A stretch of 64,000 nt of DNA from Sycon ciliatum. Lineage: Eukaryota > Porifera > Calcarea > Leucosolenida > Sycettidae. The notes beneath the pieces are model-generated. The model did no database searches. It was not told the DNA's origin and saw only the letters and a program-made list of their open reading frames with translations. The stretch is from NCBI RefSeq assembly GCF_964019385.1, contig NC_088649.1:16092347-16156346 (forward strand). Direction: 5' to 3'. Below are positions 38,222 through 48,045 of this stretch, piece after piece (positions within the stretch are counted from its first letter, which is position 1; each line of letters opens with the position of its first letter). Both the position numbers and the translations under genes were made by a program.

Positions 38222-39065
38222 GAAGTTGCTGTGACAAAAACTGAGCCGTGGATGGTGAAGGAGACGGAGACTGTTCTCCATTTCATTTCGGTTGTTATTG
38301 TTTCCTTCCGAGTGGACTATTTCGCGAGCATTATTGGGCTCGTCGGCCGAATTCTTCATTCAGACTGTCCACACACTGAGTCCTGCGAGGAGTAGCCCCG
38401 AGCAGATTCCTGCAGGCGTTAAACACGAAAGAGTTCAACATCTACGGCCCGGCAGCTACGCCGCTATAATATATATAATGCACAGGCGCCGGTGACGGGA
38501 TCGGGAGAGTACAAGCACTCCTTGATGTTGATGGCATGGAGCAATGACTCACGTAGTGTTCTAGATTTAGTTTCTCCGCCGTGAAGTCCTGTTGTGCACA
38601 CGCCTGGTCTGCGAAGAGCCGCGCAACGCAGTAGTGTAGTTACTATGTGGAGTTGTGAATTATTTGATTCGCCCCTCCGAGAACAAGTCCAATGGCTTCG
38701 TCGTTGTGCTGGCCATGTATTTCTCCGGTCGGCCATAACTCCTGAAGGACACAGCGATGAAGCGCCAGGCGAGTAGCAAAAACATTTCGAAAATTCGCCT
38801 TGCTGTAGTGTTGTTTCCGCATTCACAACAGGTCCAGCGCGCCGTTCTTCCTCGCGGCTGAACTGCAGATAGGGTCGCCTTCGAAATGTTCGTTTGTACC
38901 CGTCTCTTGCACGATTTTGATGGCCAATAGCTTAAAATTTAAAATTAGAAGAATTTGTCGGAGAGAAATTTCAATTTTAGGACAATAATTCATGACAGTA
39001 GAATTACGCCTGCACCAACTGATACTTTGGCTCCGTTTGTACACCAAACCGTATCGATTAAAACA
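38222..39065. other. Unassigned stretch
   Basis: Open frames overlap on both strands without domain signatures. Nothing supported. Confidence 0.3.
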
Positions 39066-39247
39066 AAGTTCTCCCAATCCTTTCCAAAAATTTAATCACT
39101 TTCTTTCACCTCTGGTAGTTTCCAGAAACTGACCGTGGTTGGTCCCCTGGGGGAGGGAAAAAGACCCAAGTGCCATCAGTATGTGTGGCACGTGTTGTGA
39201 GCTGCCTTTGGAATGAAAAACTTGTCAGCGCCTTCTAGGTTCAGCCT

Positions 39248-39318
39248 GGTCCCATAGCTCAGTGGTTAGAGCATTGCTCATGACAAGCAGGGTCCCAGGT
39301 TGGAGTCCTGGTGGGTCT
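39248..39318 (+). pseudogene. tRNA-like gene, unit 1 (mutant B box)
   Basis: The 71-nt fold has acceptor GGTCCCA/TGGGTCT with one mismatch, A box TAGCTCAGTGG, 5-bp anticodon stem TTGCT/AGCAG, loop CATGACA, and T stem CCAGG/CCTGG. The T loop reads TTGGAGT, replacing the invariant C56, which should weaken transcription and tertiary folding. Position 33 is A rather than T. Confidence 0.55.
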
Positions 39319-39555
39319 GGCGTTTTTTTCTCTTTTCAGGCAGTTCACTTCCCCGACTGATCCTTTGAAATTGAAGTTCTCCCAATCCTTTCCAAAAATT
39401 TAATCACTTTCTTTCACCTCTGGTAGTTTCCAGAAACTGACCGTGGTTGGTCCCCTGGGGGAGGGAAAAAGACCCAAGTGCCATCAGTATGTGTGGCACG
39501 TGTTGTGAGCTGCCTTTCGAATGAAAAACTTGTCAGCGCCTTCTAGGTTCAGCCT

Positions 39556-39626
39556 GGTCCCATAGCTCAGTGGTTAGAGCATTGCTCATGACAAGCAGGG
39601 TCCCAGGTTCGAGTCCTGGTGGGTCT
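39556..39626 (+). tRNA. tRNA-like gene, unit 2 (canonical B box)
   Basis: Same fold as unit 1 but with the canonical T loop TTCGAGT, giving the full B box GGTTCGAGTCC. By position the anticodon would be TGA, but the variable loop is too short for serine tRNA and U33 is missing; a shifted reading giving CAT has only three stem pairs. A polymerase III transcript is plausible, a decoding tRNA doubtful. Confidence 0.45.
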
Positions 39627-39863
39627 GGCGTTTTTTTCTCTTTTCAGGCAGTTCACTTCCCCGACTGATCCTTTGAATTTGAAGTTCTCCCAATCCTTTC
39701 CAAAAATTTAATCACTTTCTTTCACCTCTGGTAGTTTCCAGAAACTGACCGTGGTTGGTCCCCTGGGGGAGGGAAAAAGACCCAAGTGCCATCAGTATGT
39801 GTGGCACGTGTTGTGAGCTGCCTTTCGAATGAAAAACTTGTCAGCGCCTTCTAGGTTCAGCCT

Positions 39864-39934
39864 GGTCCCATAGCTCAGTGGTTAGAGCATTGCTCATGAC
39901 AAGCAGGGTCCCAGGTTGGAGTCCTGGTGGGTCT
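39864..39934 (+). pseudogene. tRNA-like gene, unit 3 (mutant B box)
   Basis: Identical to unit 1 in the tRNA body, including the TTGGAGT T loop; T7 stop follows. Confidence 0.55.
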
Positions 39935-40171
39935 GGCGTTTTTTTCTCTTTTCAGGCAGTTCACTTCCCCGACTGATCCTTTGAATTTGAAGTTCTCCCA
40001 ATCCTTTCCAAAAATTTAATCACTTTCTTTCACCTCTGGTAGTTTCCAGAAACTGACCGTGGTTGGTCCCCTGGGGGAGGGAAAAAGACCCAAGTGCCAT
40101 CAGTATGTGTGGCACGTGTTGTGAGCTGCCTTTGGAATGAAAAACTTGTCAGCGCCTTCTAGGTTCAGCCT

Positions 40172-40242
40172 GGTCCCATAGCTCAGTGGTTAGAGCATTG
40201 CTCATGACAAGCAGGGTCCCAGGTTCGAGTCCTGGTGGGTCT
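40172..40242 (+). tRNA. tRNA-like gene, unit 4 (canonical B box)
   Basis: Identical to unit 2 in the tRNA body with TTCGAGT; T7 stop follows. Same doubts on isotype. Confidence 0.45.
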
Positions 40243-40292
40243 GGCGTTTTTTTCTCTTTTCAGGCAGTTCACTTCCCCGACTGATCCTTTGA

Positions 40293-40389
40293 ATAATAAT
40301 AATAATAATAATTAACTGGTTTTGAGGGAAACAGAATAATAATAATAATAATAATAATGATGATTCGAACAAGTTTTCGTACAACACTC
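40293..40389. repeat. AAT tracts around a short repeat remnant
   Basis: Two (AAT)n tracts at about 40293-40312 and 40335-40359 enclose 22 bp (AACTGGTTTTGAGGGAAAC) that match the start of the repeat at 41793. Confidence 0.8.
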
Positions 40390-40691
40390 TTCAGGAATCA
40401 CCGTTGTACTAAAGAACAAAATGAGAACAAAGGAAATAATATAGCAATCAAGGTAGGGTGACACGATACAATGACAGCACTAGAATATCGAGGTGCGATT
40501 TCTCACAAAAGTGTGCAGAAAACAAGGGTATACAAGTAAGAACTAAGCGTGACAAGTGTGTATCAGCAACAAAAAACAAAAAAAAACAAAAAGTGAGAAC
40601 GAATGATAATAATAACAATAATAAACAAGAAGGTGACAAAACACATTTAGGCACAAGTGGCAACAACGTTGCCACACTACACAACAGAACA

Positions 40692-41074
40692 TTATTTGAA
40701 CAATTTTAGGGTAATAACACTATCTTTCTGGACACACAAATTCGGCTTATGAATGCGCTGACAAACAGCTTCCAAAACTTGTAACTGCAAAAGATAACCA
40801 TGACGAGCACGGCACAAAACAGAAAAACAGGAATCAGAATAAGTACGACAACAGTCAGTACTAGAAACCAAATGATTGTATACTGAAGACTTGTTATTAC
40901 GAGACGGACGCACACAATCTCGACTCACGCGCACACCCTCACACTCCCTCTCACCCTCACTCAGCTCACCTTCTCCCTCACTGTCCGAATCAGAACCTGC
41001 TCCGTCATCCACCGCGGTTTGACTCTCCTCCTCACTTGCATCGTCCTGCGTCTCACCTTCACCACCCACGCCAA
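40692..41074 (-). pseudogene. PLE C-terminal tail, left arm
   Basis: The minus-strand frame contains GVGGEGETQDDASEEESQ, an acidic DSDSEGEGELSEGEREC stretch, then SSVYNHLVSSTDCCRTYSD and KPNLCVQKDSVITLKLFK before a stop. The amino acids are the same as those of the right arm. It lacks RT and endonuclease, so it is a truncated 3' fragment. Confidence 0.75.
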
Positions 41075-41087
41075 ACGGCATTCAGGG

Positions 41088-41470
41088 TTGGCGTGGGTGG
41101 TGAAGGTGAGACGCAGGACGATGCAAGTGAGGAGGAGAGTCAAACCGCGGTGGATGACGGAGCAGGTTCTGATTCGGACAGTGAGGGAGAAGGTGAGCTG
41201 AGTGAGGGTGAGAGGGAGTGTGAGGGTGTGCGCGTGAGTCGAGATTGTGTGCGTCCGTCTCGTAATAACAAGTCTTCAGTATACAATCATTTGGTTTCTA
41301 GTACTGACTGTTGTCGTACTTATTCTGATTCCTGTTTTTCTGTTTTGTGCCGTGCTCGTCATGGTTATCTTTTGCAGTTACAAGTTTTGGAAGCTGTTTG
41401 TCAGCGCATTCATAAGCCGAATTTGTGTGTCCAGAAAGATAGTGTTATTACCCTAAAATTGTTCAAATAA
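41088..41470 (+). pseudogene. PLE C-terminal tail, right arm
   Basis: Mirror of the left arm. Its first 110 bp overlap the end of the longer copy at 44188-44297, which places this tail at the C terminus of the RT/GIY-YIG protein at 42.4-44.3 kb. The complete tail ends ...VITLKLFK. Confidence 0.75.
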
Positions 41471-41771
41471 TGTTCTGTTGTGTAGTGTGGCAACGTTGTT
41501 GCCACTTGTGCCTAAATGTGTTTTGTCACCTTCTTGTTTATTATTGTTATTATTATCATTCGTTCTCACTTTTTGTTTTTTTTGTTTTTTGTTGCTGATA
41601 CACACTTGTCACGCTTAGTTCTTACTTGTATACCCTTGTTTTCTGCACACTTTTGTGAGAAATCGCACCTCGATATTCTAGTGCTGTCATTGTATCGTGT
41701 CACCCTACCTTGATTGCTATATTATTTCCTTTGTTCTCATTTTGTTCTTTAGTACAACGGTGATTCCTGAA

Positions 41772-42060
41772 TAATAATAATAATAATAATATTGACTGGT
41801 TTGAGGGAAAGAGACAAACGGGAAAAGTCTGAAGAAAAAATTGACTGTCACCACCAGGACTCGAACCAGGGACCCTCGCTTGTAGCCAGCGATGCTCTAA
41901 CCACTGAGCTATGGTGTAGTCGTCATCCCAGCAGAGGCCGTTCAACATTTTCTTCAGACTTCGTAACTCACACTTCCTGTGAATCCACACAGGCGGGTGG
42001 GACGCAGCCCTCACTGTAACCCACACACTTCACGTACAAACTAGCACGCGGGGAGCCCCA
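41772..42060 (-). repeat. tRNA-linked repeat unit, copy 1
   Basis: Starts after an AAT tract with TTGACTGGTTTGAGGGAAAG and contains a minus-strand tRNA-like sequence at 41847-41918. The first 120 bp recur at 42073-42191. Confidence 0.75.
41847..41918 (-). pseudogene. tRNA-like sequence
   Basis: On the minus strand: A box TAGCTCAGTGG, perfect stem TCGCT/AGCGA with loop GGCTACA (position 33 is G), B box GGTTCGAGTCC, acceptor TACACCA/TGGTGAC with five pairs. A relative of the 39-kb family in the D and T arms but with a different anticodon arm. Confidence 0.5.
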
Positions 42061-42072
42061 AGTCGTAAAATA

Positions 42073-42223
42073 TTGACTGGTTTGAGGGAAAGAGACAAAC
42101 GGGAAAAGTCTGAAGAAAAAATTGACTGTCACCACCAGGACTCGAACCAGGGACCCTCGCTTGTAGCCAGCGATGCTCTAACCACTGAGCTAATAATAAT
42201 AATAATAATAATAATTTGGAAAG
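42073..42223 (-). repeat. tRNA-linked repeat unit, copy 2, cut by AAT tract
   Basis: Identical to 41793-41911 until the tRNA-like sequence is interrupted at its D stem (42191), where an (AAT)n tract of about 30 bp begins. Confidence 0.8.
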
Positions 42224-42342
42224 GATGGGAGAACTTCAAATTCAAAGGATCAGTCGGGGAAGTGAACTGCCTGAAAAGAGAAAAAAACGCCAGACCCACC
42301 AGGACTCGAACCTGGGACCCTGCTTGTCATGAGCAATGCTGC
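42224..42342 (-). repeat. Inverted, truncated unit of the 39-kb tRNA array
   Basis: Complement of the array unit from the T-rich stop through the T arm and variable loop, ending inside the anticodon arm at 42342 where the PLE begins. Confidence 0.85.
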
Positions 42343-44297
42343 CTTTACTACACAAAAGAACATTATTTGAACAATTTTAGGGTATATTTCTGGACACACA
42401 AATTCGGCTTATCTATGGCCTTCCTAAAATCCATAAACCTACATGCCCTGTTAGACCAATAGTATCCATGACCGCCTCCCCTCAATACTCTATCTCGAAA
42501 TGGCTGTGCATCTACCTACAGCCTGTTCAAGATTACTATTGCAAACGCACTGTGAAGGATAGCTTCGACTTTGTTGCGAGGCTTCGTGATAGTCCGGTCC
42601 CTCTCAATGCACACATGTGTTCCTTCGATGTTGTAAGTCTCTTTACGAATGTTCCTCTTGATGAGACTGTTGACATCTGTATGGATGTATTGTACCGTAA
42701 CGATGATGTTGATACTCCATGGGTATCGGCAGCGGCGTTTCGTCATTTGATGCTGTCAGTTACAACTGGTGTTGAATTTTCGTTCAACGATGTGATGTAC
42801 AAGCAAGTGGATAGTGTGGCGATGGGATCTCCTCTTGGTCCCGTCCTCGCCAATATATTCGTTGGTTATTGTGAGTGCAAGATTGATGAGTCGCTTTGGC
42901 CCGCGTTCTACGTGCGTTTTATTGACGATTCGTTCACGCATTTTGACAGTGTTGAGAGCAGTGAATTGTTTCTCGATGTGCTCAACAGCCTACATCCTTC
43001 CCTCCGCTTTACTTGTGAGCACGAGCAGTCTAGTAAGTTGTCATTTCTAGACGTGCTTGTAGAGAAGACTGGCTGTGAAATGTTGACTTCTGTGTATCGT
43101 AAGCCTACGTTCACCGGTCAGTACATTGCCTTCGATTCATATTGTTCGTCTCAATACAAGTTCAACTTAGTTCGTAACCTCGTGGACCGTGCGAAACGTA
43201 TTTGTTCGCCCAGTAAGCTGCAGGCCAAGCTCGATTTTCTTCGATCTGTTTTCTTGAAGAATGGCTATCCGGAATTCTTGTTGCTTAAGTTTCAGTCCAT
43301 GAAGCGGAAACCGAAATCGGTGCTGATTGGTCCACCTCGCTGTCCCGTCTATCTATGTTTGCCATGGAAGGGGCAGGAATCGATCAAAGTGTGTCACGAA
43401 GTCAAGTCTATCGTCCGTCGTACTTATTATGCAGTAAATTTTGTGCCAGTCTTCACAACAATGCGTGCGTTCACGGTGCGGAAGGACGTCCTACCTACCC
43501 TCCACCTCAGTCATGTTATCTACAACTTCGAATGCCGACATTGTGCTAGTCGGTATGTTGGTAGGACTGTTCAGCACCTGAACGCACGTATCAAACAACA
43601 CACTCCACTTCACATCCTTCCACCCAGTGCGCAATCTGAGAGGCCCAAACGCGGGAGGCCTAGGAAAAACCCATCACCTACACGGCAGGATAGTTCCCTG
43701 CCGCTGTCTGCCGCTCCCCCTCTGACATCTGTGTTGGACGGGCTTGAGCTTGGCAGCTCTTTGGAGGTGCGTGCGGAACCGCCATTGGTGCAGCCCTCGG
43801 GTGTGCCTAAGTCTGTACCTCTGGGTGCTTTGCATGGGGCTGTGCCTCGAGTGGTGACAGCACCTCTGCCTCCCCCTTACCCTCCTCCTTCGAGGTCTGT
43901 GTTGGTGGGGAGCACCCGCGGCGGTCGATTTGTCCCACCGGAACTAGAGCTGGATTCAACAGAAAGACCAACAACCATGGCTGCAACAACAACACCAGCT
44001 TCACATCCAACAACAACACCAGGTTCACATCCAACAACAACAACAACTAATCCACAAAACAAAGCAGCAAATGACAGACCACGGAGATCTACAGCAGATT
44101 ACAACCGGACCTATGAATTGACGGTAAAAATACAAAGGAAACAATCGGAAAGGACGACGACTGACATGAAGGCAACGGCATTCACGGTTGGCGTGGGTGG
44201 TGAATGTGAGACCCAGGACGATGCAAGTGAGGAGGAGAGTCAAACCGCTGTGGATGACGGAGCAGGTTCTGATTCGGACAGTGAGGGAGAAGGTGAG
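42343..44297 (+). mobile_element. Penelope-like element A (main copy)
   Basis: Starts with an inverted 65-bp piece of its own 3' end (42349-42410, complementary to sequence in 41412-41490), then RT in sense orientation, GIY-YIG-type domain and tail. It is cut at 44297 by element B. The N-terminal part of the RT is missing, so it is 5' truncated. Confidence 0.8.
42405..44297 (+). CDS. Penelope-like RT with GIY-YIG-type domain and long tail (partial)
   Basis: An open frame runs from the inverted-repeat junction and continues by chance to a stop at 44441. It begins in GLPKIHKPTCPVRPIVSM, a Penelope-like RT motif. RT motif A is FDVVSLFTNVPL, motif B DSVAMGSPLGPVLANIFVG, and catalytic motif C FYVRFIDDSF. 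About residues 340-380 show a CXXC and a GIY-YIG-like core (FECRHCASRYVGRTVQHL, then ARIKQH), the endonuclease domain of these elements. Beyond it lie an AT-hook-like KRGRPRKNPSP, a proline/threonine-rich linker with PTTTPGSHP repeats, and an acidic EEESQ...SDSEGEGE stretch. The enzyme would reverse-transcribe the element at a self-made nick. The missing N terminus means it is unlikely to be active. Confidence 0.85.
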
Positions 44298-44674
44298 GCT
44301 GTAGCTGTACTGATGAGGCCTTTTATGGCCGAAACAGTTTGCTGTCTACAGCATTCGGTATACACACACCTATGGATATATGCACACACACACACATGTC
44401 CACACGCACACACGCATACACAGGCATCTGCGTTCGTATGACAAATCTAAGCGCACACAAACTCCTGCAATCACGCGCCAAAAAACCCGCAGCGGTCATA
44501 GCTGTCTATGTTATAGGGGTGGCCAGCAGATGTGCTTGGACAACTTAGTCGATGCGGCGTACTTTTCATGGCGGAAGTCCGAAGTGTGTTTGTTGTAGCG
44601 CTGCTTGAACGTGGTAGCTGTCATGCCGGCATAGGTCTTAACTTCGTTGGATGCTATTGCCGCCGTCTAACAAC

Positions 44675-45500
44675 AATGACTTCCGTGCATGCAGTATCGT
44701 CTCAATGTACTTCTTGGACATTGGAACGTGCGGCAAAGGATGGATGAAGAAACAGAATGACGGGTCATTTGACGTAACAATGGGGTCGTACAATGGCGCA
44801 GACGGCTGCGAGCTTGTTTGGGCTTTCATCTTCAGCAAACTCCGTCCACTCCTGGGCGACCAGTGCGTGCGTCTTTACCGTGACAACGGACTAGCGATAA
44901 TGAAGGACGCAACGGGTCATGATGCCGACCGCACGCGCAAACAGCTCATACAGATATTCCAAGCACACGGCTTAAAAATAACAATCGAAACCAACAAGAA
45001 GGTCGTCGACTACTTGGATGTGACCCTGAATCTCGCCACCGGAACATTCCAACCATACGGGAAACCGAATAGTACACCCCCTGTACGTCCATGTGCGGTC
45101 CTGTCACCCTCCGCAGGTGCTGAGACAAATACCCATCGGCATCAACAAGAGGCTGCAACGTATCCCATGCAATGAGGAAGTGTTCAACGATGCTAAAACG
45201 TTATACGAGGACGCACTGGCCTCAAGTGGCCACCCGAAAACCATGACATACAAGGAGGAACCGAGCAACAAGAAGAAAAAAAGCGAAGAAAGGGCGCAGC
45301 CGCGACGTCATCTGGTTAAACCCACCGTACAGTACCACGATCAAAACCAACGTTGGGGCAAAGTTTCTATACCTCGTCAAGAAACAATTCCCTGAAGGGT
45401 CGGCGCTACACAAGGTGTTTAACAAGAACACAACAAAAGTAAGCTACAGCTGTATGAAGAACGTAGCGTCGATTATCAAAGGGCACAATCCTGCCAAACC
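44675..45500 (+). pseudogene. Element B reverse transcriptase, C-terminal part
   Basis: Frames contain GSFDVTMGSYNGADGCELVW, then VRLYRDNGLAIM, GLKITIETNKKVVDYLDVTL and, after a frameshift near 45.09 kb, RQIPIGINKRLQRIPC. In related proteins the catalytic box is YRDD; here it is YRDN. The frame breaks again near 45.28-45.4 kb. It lacks the N-terminal half of the RT. Confidence 0.75.
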
Positions 45501-45948
45501 TCACTCGTGACCGCCAGTTGTGCCATGCAATTGTCGGGTCAAGGCGTCGTGCCGCCTCAACGGTGACTGCCAGTCTTCCGACGTCGTGTACGAGGTGCAT
45601 GTAGCATCCAACGAAGTTAAGACCTACGTCGGCATGACAGCTACCACATTCAAGCAGCGCTACAACAAACACACTTCGGACTTCCGCCATGAAAAGTATG
45701 CCGCATCGACTAAGTTGTCCAAGCACATCTGGGATCTGAAAAACGAGAACCGCGGATTCGACATCAGATGGGAGATCAAGGATAGAGCACCTTCATACAG
45801 TAACATCAGCAAGAAGTGTGGCCTATGCCTCACCGAAAGGTTCCACATCCTGAAAGCTTCAAAAGCTACTTCCCTAAACAAGAGAAGTGAGCTGGTATCT
45901 AAATGCCCTCACCAGAGGAAGTTTCTGCTGGCCACCCCTGTAACATAG
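45501..45948 (+). CDS. Element B GIY-YIG endonuclease domain
   Basis: An open frame reads CNCRVKASCRLNGDCQSSDV, VYEVHVASNEVKTYVGMTAT and TFKQRYNKHTSDFR, the GIY-YIG core (VYE...YVGMT...R...H) with the preceding cysteine cluster, then KLSKHIWDLK and CLTERFHIL, ending KFLLATPVT. This is the C-terminal domain of a Penelope-like protein that would cut target DNA. The domain is intact, although the RT before it is broken. Confidence 0.75.
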
Positions 45949-46019
45949 ACAGCTATGACCGCTGCGGGATTTTTGACGCGTGATTGCAGGAGTTTGTGTG
46001 CGCTTAGATTTGTCATACG

Positions 46020-46375
46020 AACGCAGATGCCTGTGTATGCATGTGTGCGTGTTGACATGTGTGTGTGTATGTGTGTGTGTGTGCATATATCTATTGGTGT
46101 GTGTATGTGCGTGTGTGCGTGTGTGCGTGTGTTTGCCCGTGTGTGTGTTAGGGTGTTGTGGGTGGGTGGGTGTCTGTGTGTGCGTGCGTGCGCCCGTGTG
46201 CAAGTTATGGTGTTGTGGGTGGGTGTATGTGTGTGTGTGTTAGTGTGTGCGTGTTAGTGTGTGTGTGTGTATGTGTGTGCGTGTATGTGTGTGCGTGTAT
46301 GTGTGTGCGTGTTGCTATGTTTGTGCGTGTTGGTATGTGTGTGAGTGTGTGCGTGTGGGTGGGTGTGGGGTGTGA
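46020..46375. repeat. TG-rich degenerate microsatellite
   Basis: Mixed TGTGTGCG, TATG and GTTAG units, at the 3' end of element B. A shorter CA-rich counterpart lies at 44370-44420 in the inverted piece. Confidence 0.9.
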
Positions 46376-46666
46376 GCGAGATTAAGCGCGTGCTTTTTAG
46401 TGCTAGACCTGCGCCTACTGCATCTGCCTCTGAAATAGCCTGTCCCTGTATACATTCACGCGATTACTCCTCTCGCTATTGTTTTATCACACCTCTCTCC
46501 ACTTAGATATACCAGCGCTGCCTTCAGCCATGAAACTCTGAGTCAGAACGGAATTAATTTGCCAAGGTTTTCATTGTGTGCCTTTGTGTAATAATAATAA
46601 TAATAAATTGGTTGTGGGCAACACCGGCTCACACTCAATCACTGCTTTTCACCAGAAAAATATTTT
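46376..46666. other. Unassigned stretch with AAT tract
   Basis: A short (AAT)n tract at about 46589-46607 precedes the second foldback repeat. Nothing else recognised. Confidence 0.4.
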
Positions 46667-47362
46667 ATTCCCGTAGCTATGCAGACGACGTTACTTCAGT
46701 AACGTCTGGCGCTAGCCAGGGTCCACACAGCTTTAATTTGGTATTTGTGTGTTTGTTTGTTTGTTTGTTTGTGTCACGCCTGGCGCTATCCGTATCTGAC
46801 GGCAAAAAAGCATAGGATGTTATAAAAATTTTAATTCTTCTATTTTTTTTTTTCAGGCATATCCTGGGATTCGAACCCGCACTATCGCCCTATATGCATT
46901 CCCACATACACTTCGCATTCATACCCACTCTTCCAAGTTGCTTCACGTTATTATCTTGCGTTTGAAAGCCCTATTTGAATATTGCGGGCAGCTGTATGTG
47001 GCCAGCTGTGTTTGATGGTACGGTACGGTGCGGGAGACGGTGTCGTATTACCCTCGATCGTACCTGTCCCGTACCTATCCCTACCGTACCGTGCCATCAA
47101 AGACGGCTGGCCGCAATGCATATTCAAATAGGGCTTTCAAATGCAAGATCACAATGTGAAACAACTTGGAAGAATTAGTATGTATGCGAAGTGTATCGGG
47201 GGATGCATGCAGGGCGCGCGATCGTGCGGGTTCGAATCCCAGGTTATGTCTTTAAAAAAAGAGGAATTGTTTAAAGAATTTATAACATCCCTATGCTTTT
47301 TTTGTCTAGGTCATCAAGGAAAAAAGCATAGCGTAGGGCCCTGAGCTTCCAAGCTCTCTCGT
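46667..47362. repeat. Foldback repeat, copy 2
   Basis: Inverted relative to 1548-2233 and closely similar, including both B-box motifs, the CAAACAAACAAAC-type stretch and the ATTCAAATAGGG blocks. Its two halves are complementary as in copy 1. Confidence 0.75.
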
Positions 47363-47718
47363 TTCAACATTTCGTTCATGAAATAACCATGGTCAGGAAT
47401 GAAGTTGGCACACTGGTTAGGCTGTGTTAATAAATGAGGAGCGCTGCGAACTTATAATATAATTATCACACCTTCATGCACTATTACGAGAGAGAAAAAA
47501 AGACAAAACTGAACATCACAAAAAAACCTGGTATAGAAATAACGCAATACACAGCAACTCTAAATATGGCACGGGTACAGGCACCAAACAGAATGTACAT
47601 GTACACTAGGTGCGTGCAGACATGTAATTGCAGGCGCTAGCAACAACAGTAGTAGTGACAGTGCATGGGGTGCAAAACCACCACTATCCAGGAAAAGCGA
47701 GTGTCAGGGCCAGAAATA
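47363..47718. other. Unassigned stretch
   Basis: No ORF, repeat partner or motif recognised. Confidence 0.35.
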
Positions 47719-48013
47719 CCGTATATTCTCTATTATAAGCGCCGTGCTTATATTTTTTCAACACCCCTCTACCCCGTGCTTATATTGGAGACCGCGCTTA
47801 TATTGGAGAGTGCGCTTATATTTTTTCAACCAATACATCCATACAGAGCAAGAAGAAATACATGCTAGATATTATGCATGCAGCATTGATTTCCACCAAG
47901 ACCGTGCTAATAATAGAGACTGTGCTTATAATGTTTCGAAAGGTGCTCACAGTGTGCTAGTATTAGAGACTGTGCTAGTAATGGAGACCTGTGCTTATAA
48001 TAGAGAATATACG
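47719..48013. mobile_element. MITE with inverted ends
   Basis: Ends CCGTATATTCTCTATTATAA and (complement of right end) CGTATATTCTCTATTATAAG. Internal GTGCTTATATTGGAGA-type units repeat. TA borders the left end only. The right end abuts the 3' end of element C. Confidence 0.75.
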
Positions 48014-48045
48014 TGAATGTACAAGGCATTACCTCACAAGAGACT

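Larger units (their letters stand above)
39066..40292 (+). repeat. Tandem array: four 308-bp units each with a tRNA-like gene
   Basis: Units repeat at exactly 308 bp with very few differences. Each has an upstream block (GTTCTCCCAATCCTTTCC...), a class-I-shaped tRNA-like sequence and a T7 run straight after it, a natural RNA polymerase III stop. The array ends where an AAT tract begins at about 40293. A further truncated, inverted unit lies at 42223-42342. Confidence 0.9.
40390..41771. repeat. Near-perfect 1.4-kb palindrome of Penelope-like 3' ends
   Basis: Left arm 40390-41074 and right arm 41088-41771 are complementary over about 684 bp with a 13-bp centre; the only difference I found is one A in a homopolymer near 40580. 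Each arm encodes the same C-terminal part of the PLE protein reading outward from the centre, followed by the same 3' flank. Both outer borders are AAT tracts. It represents two 5'-truncated 3' ends joined head to head. Confidence 0.92.
44298..46400 (+). mobile_element. Penelope-like element B
   Basis: A different family from A. 44421-44660 is complementary to parts of 45600-46040, that is, an inverted piece of the 3' end with an internal deletion. It is followed in sense orientation by the C-terminal part of an RT, the GIY-YIG domain and a TG-rich 3' end. Confidence 0.75.

Noticed and set aside
40202..40387. Minus-strand frame with HQDSNLGP
   Set aside because: This is a translation of the antisense tRNA-like T arm, a common false ORF.
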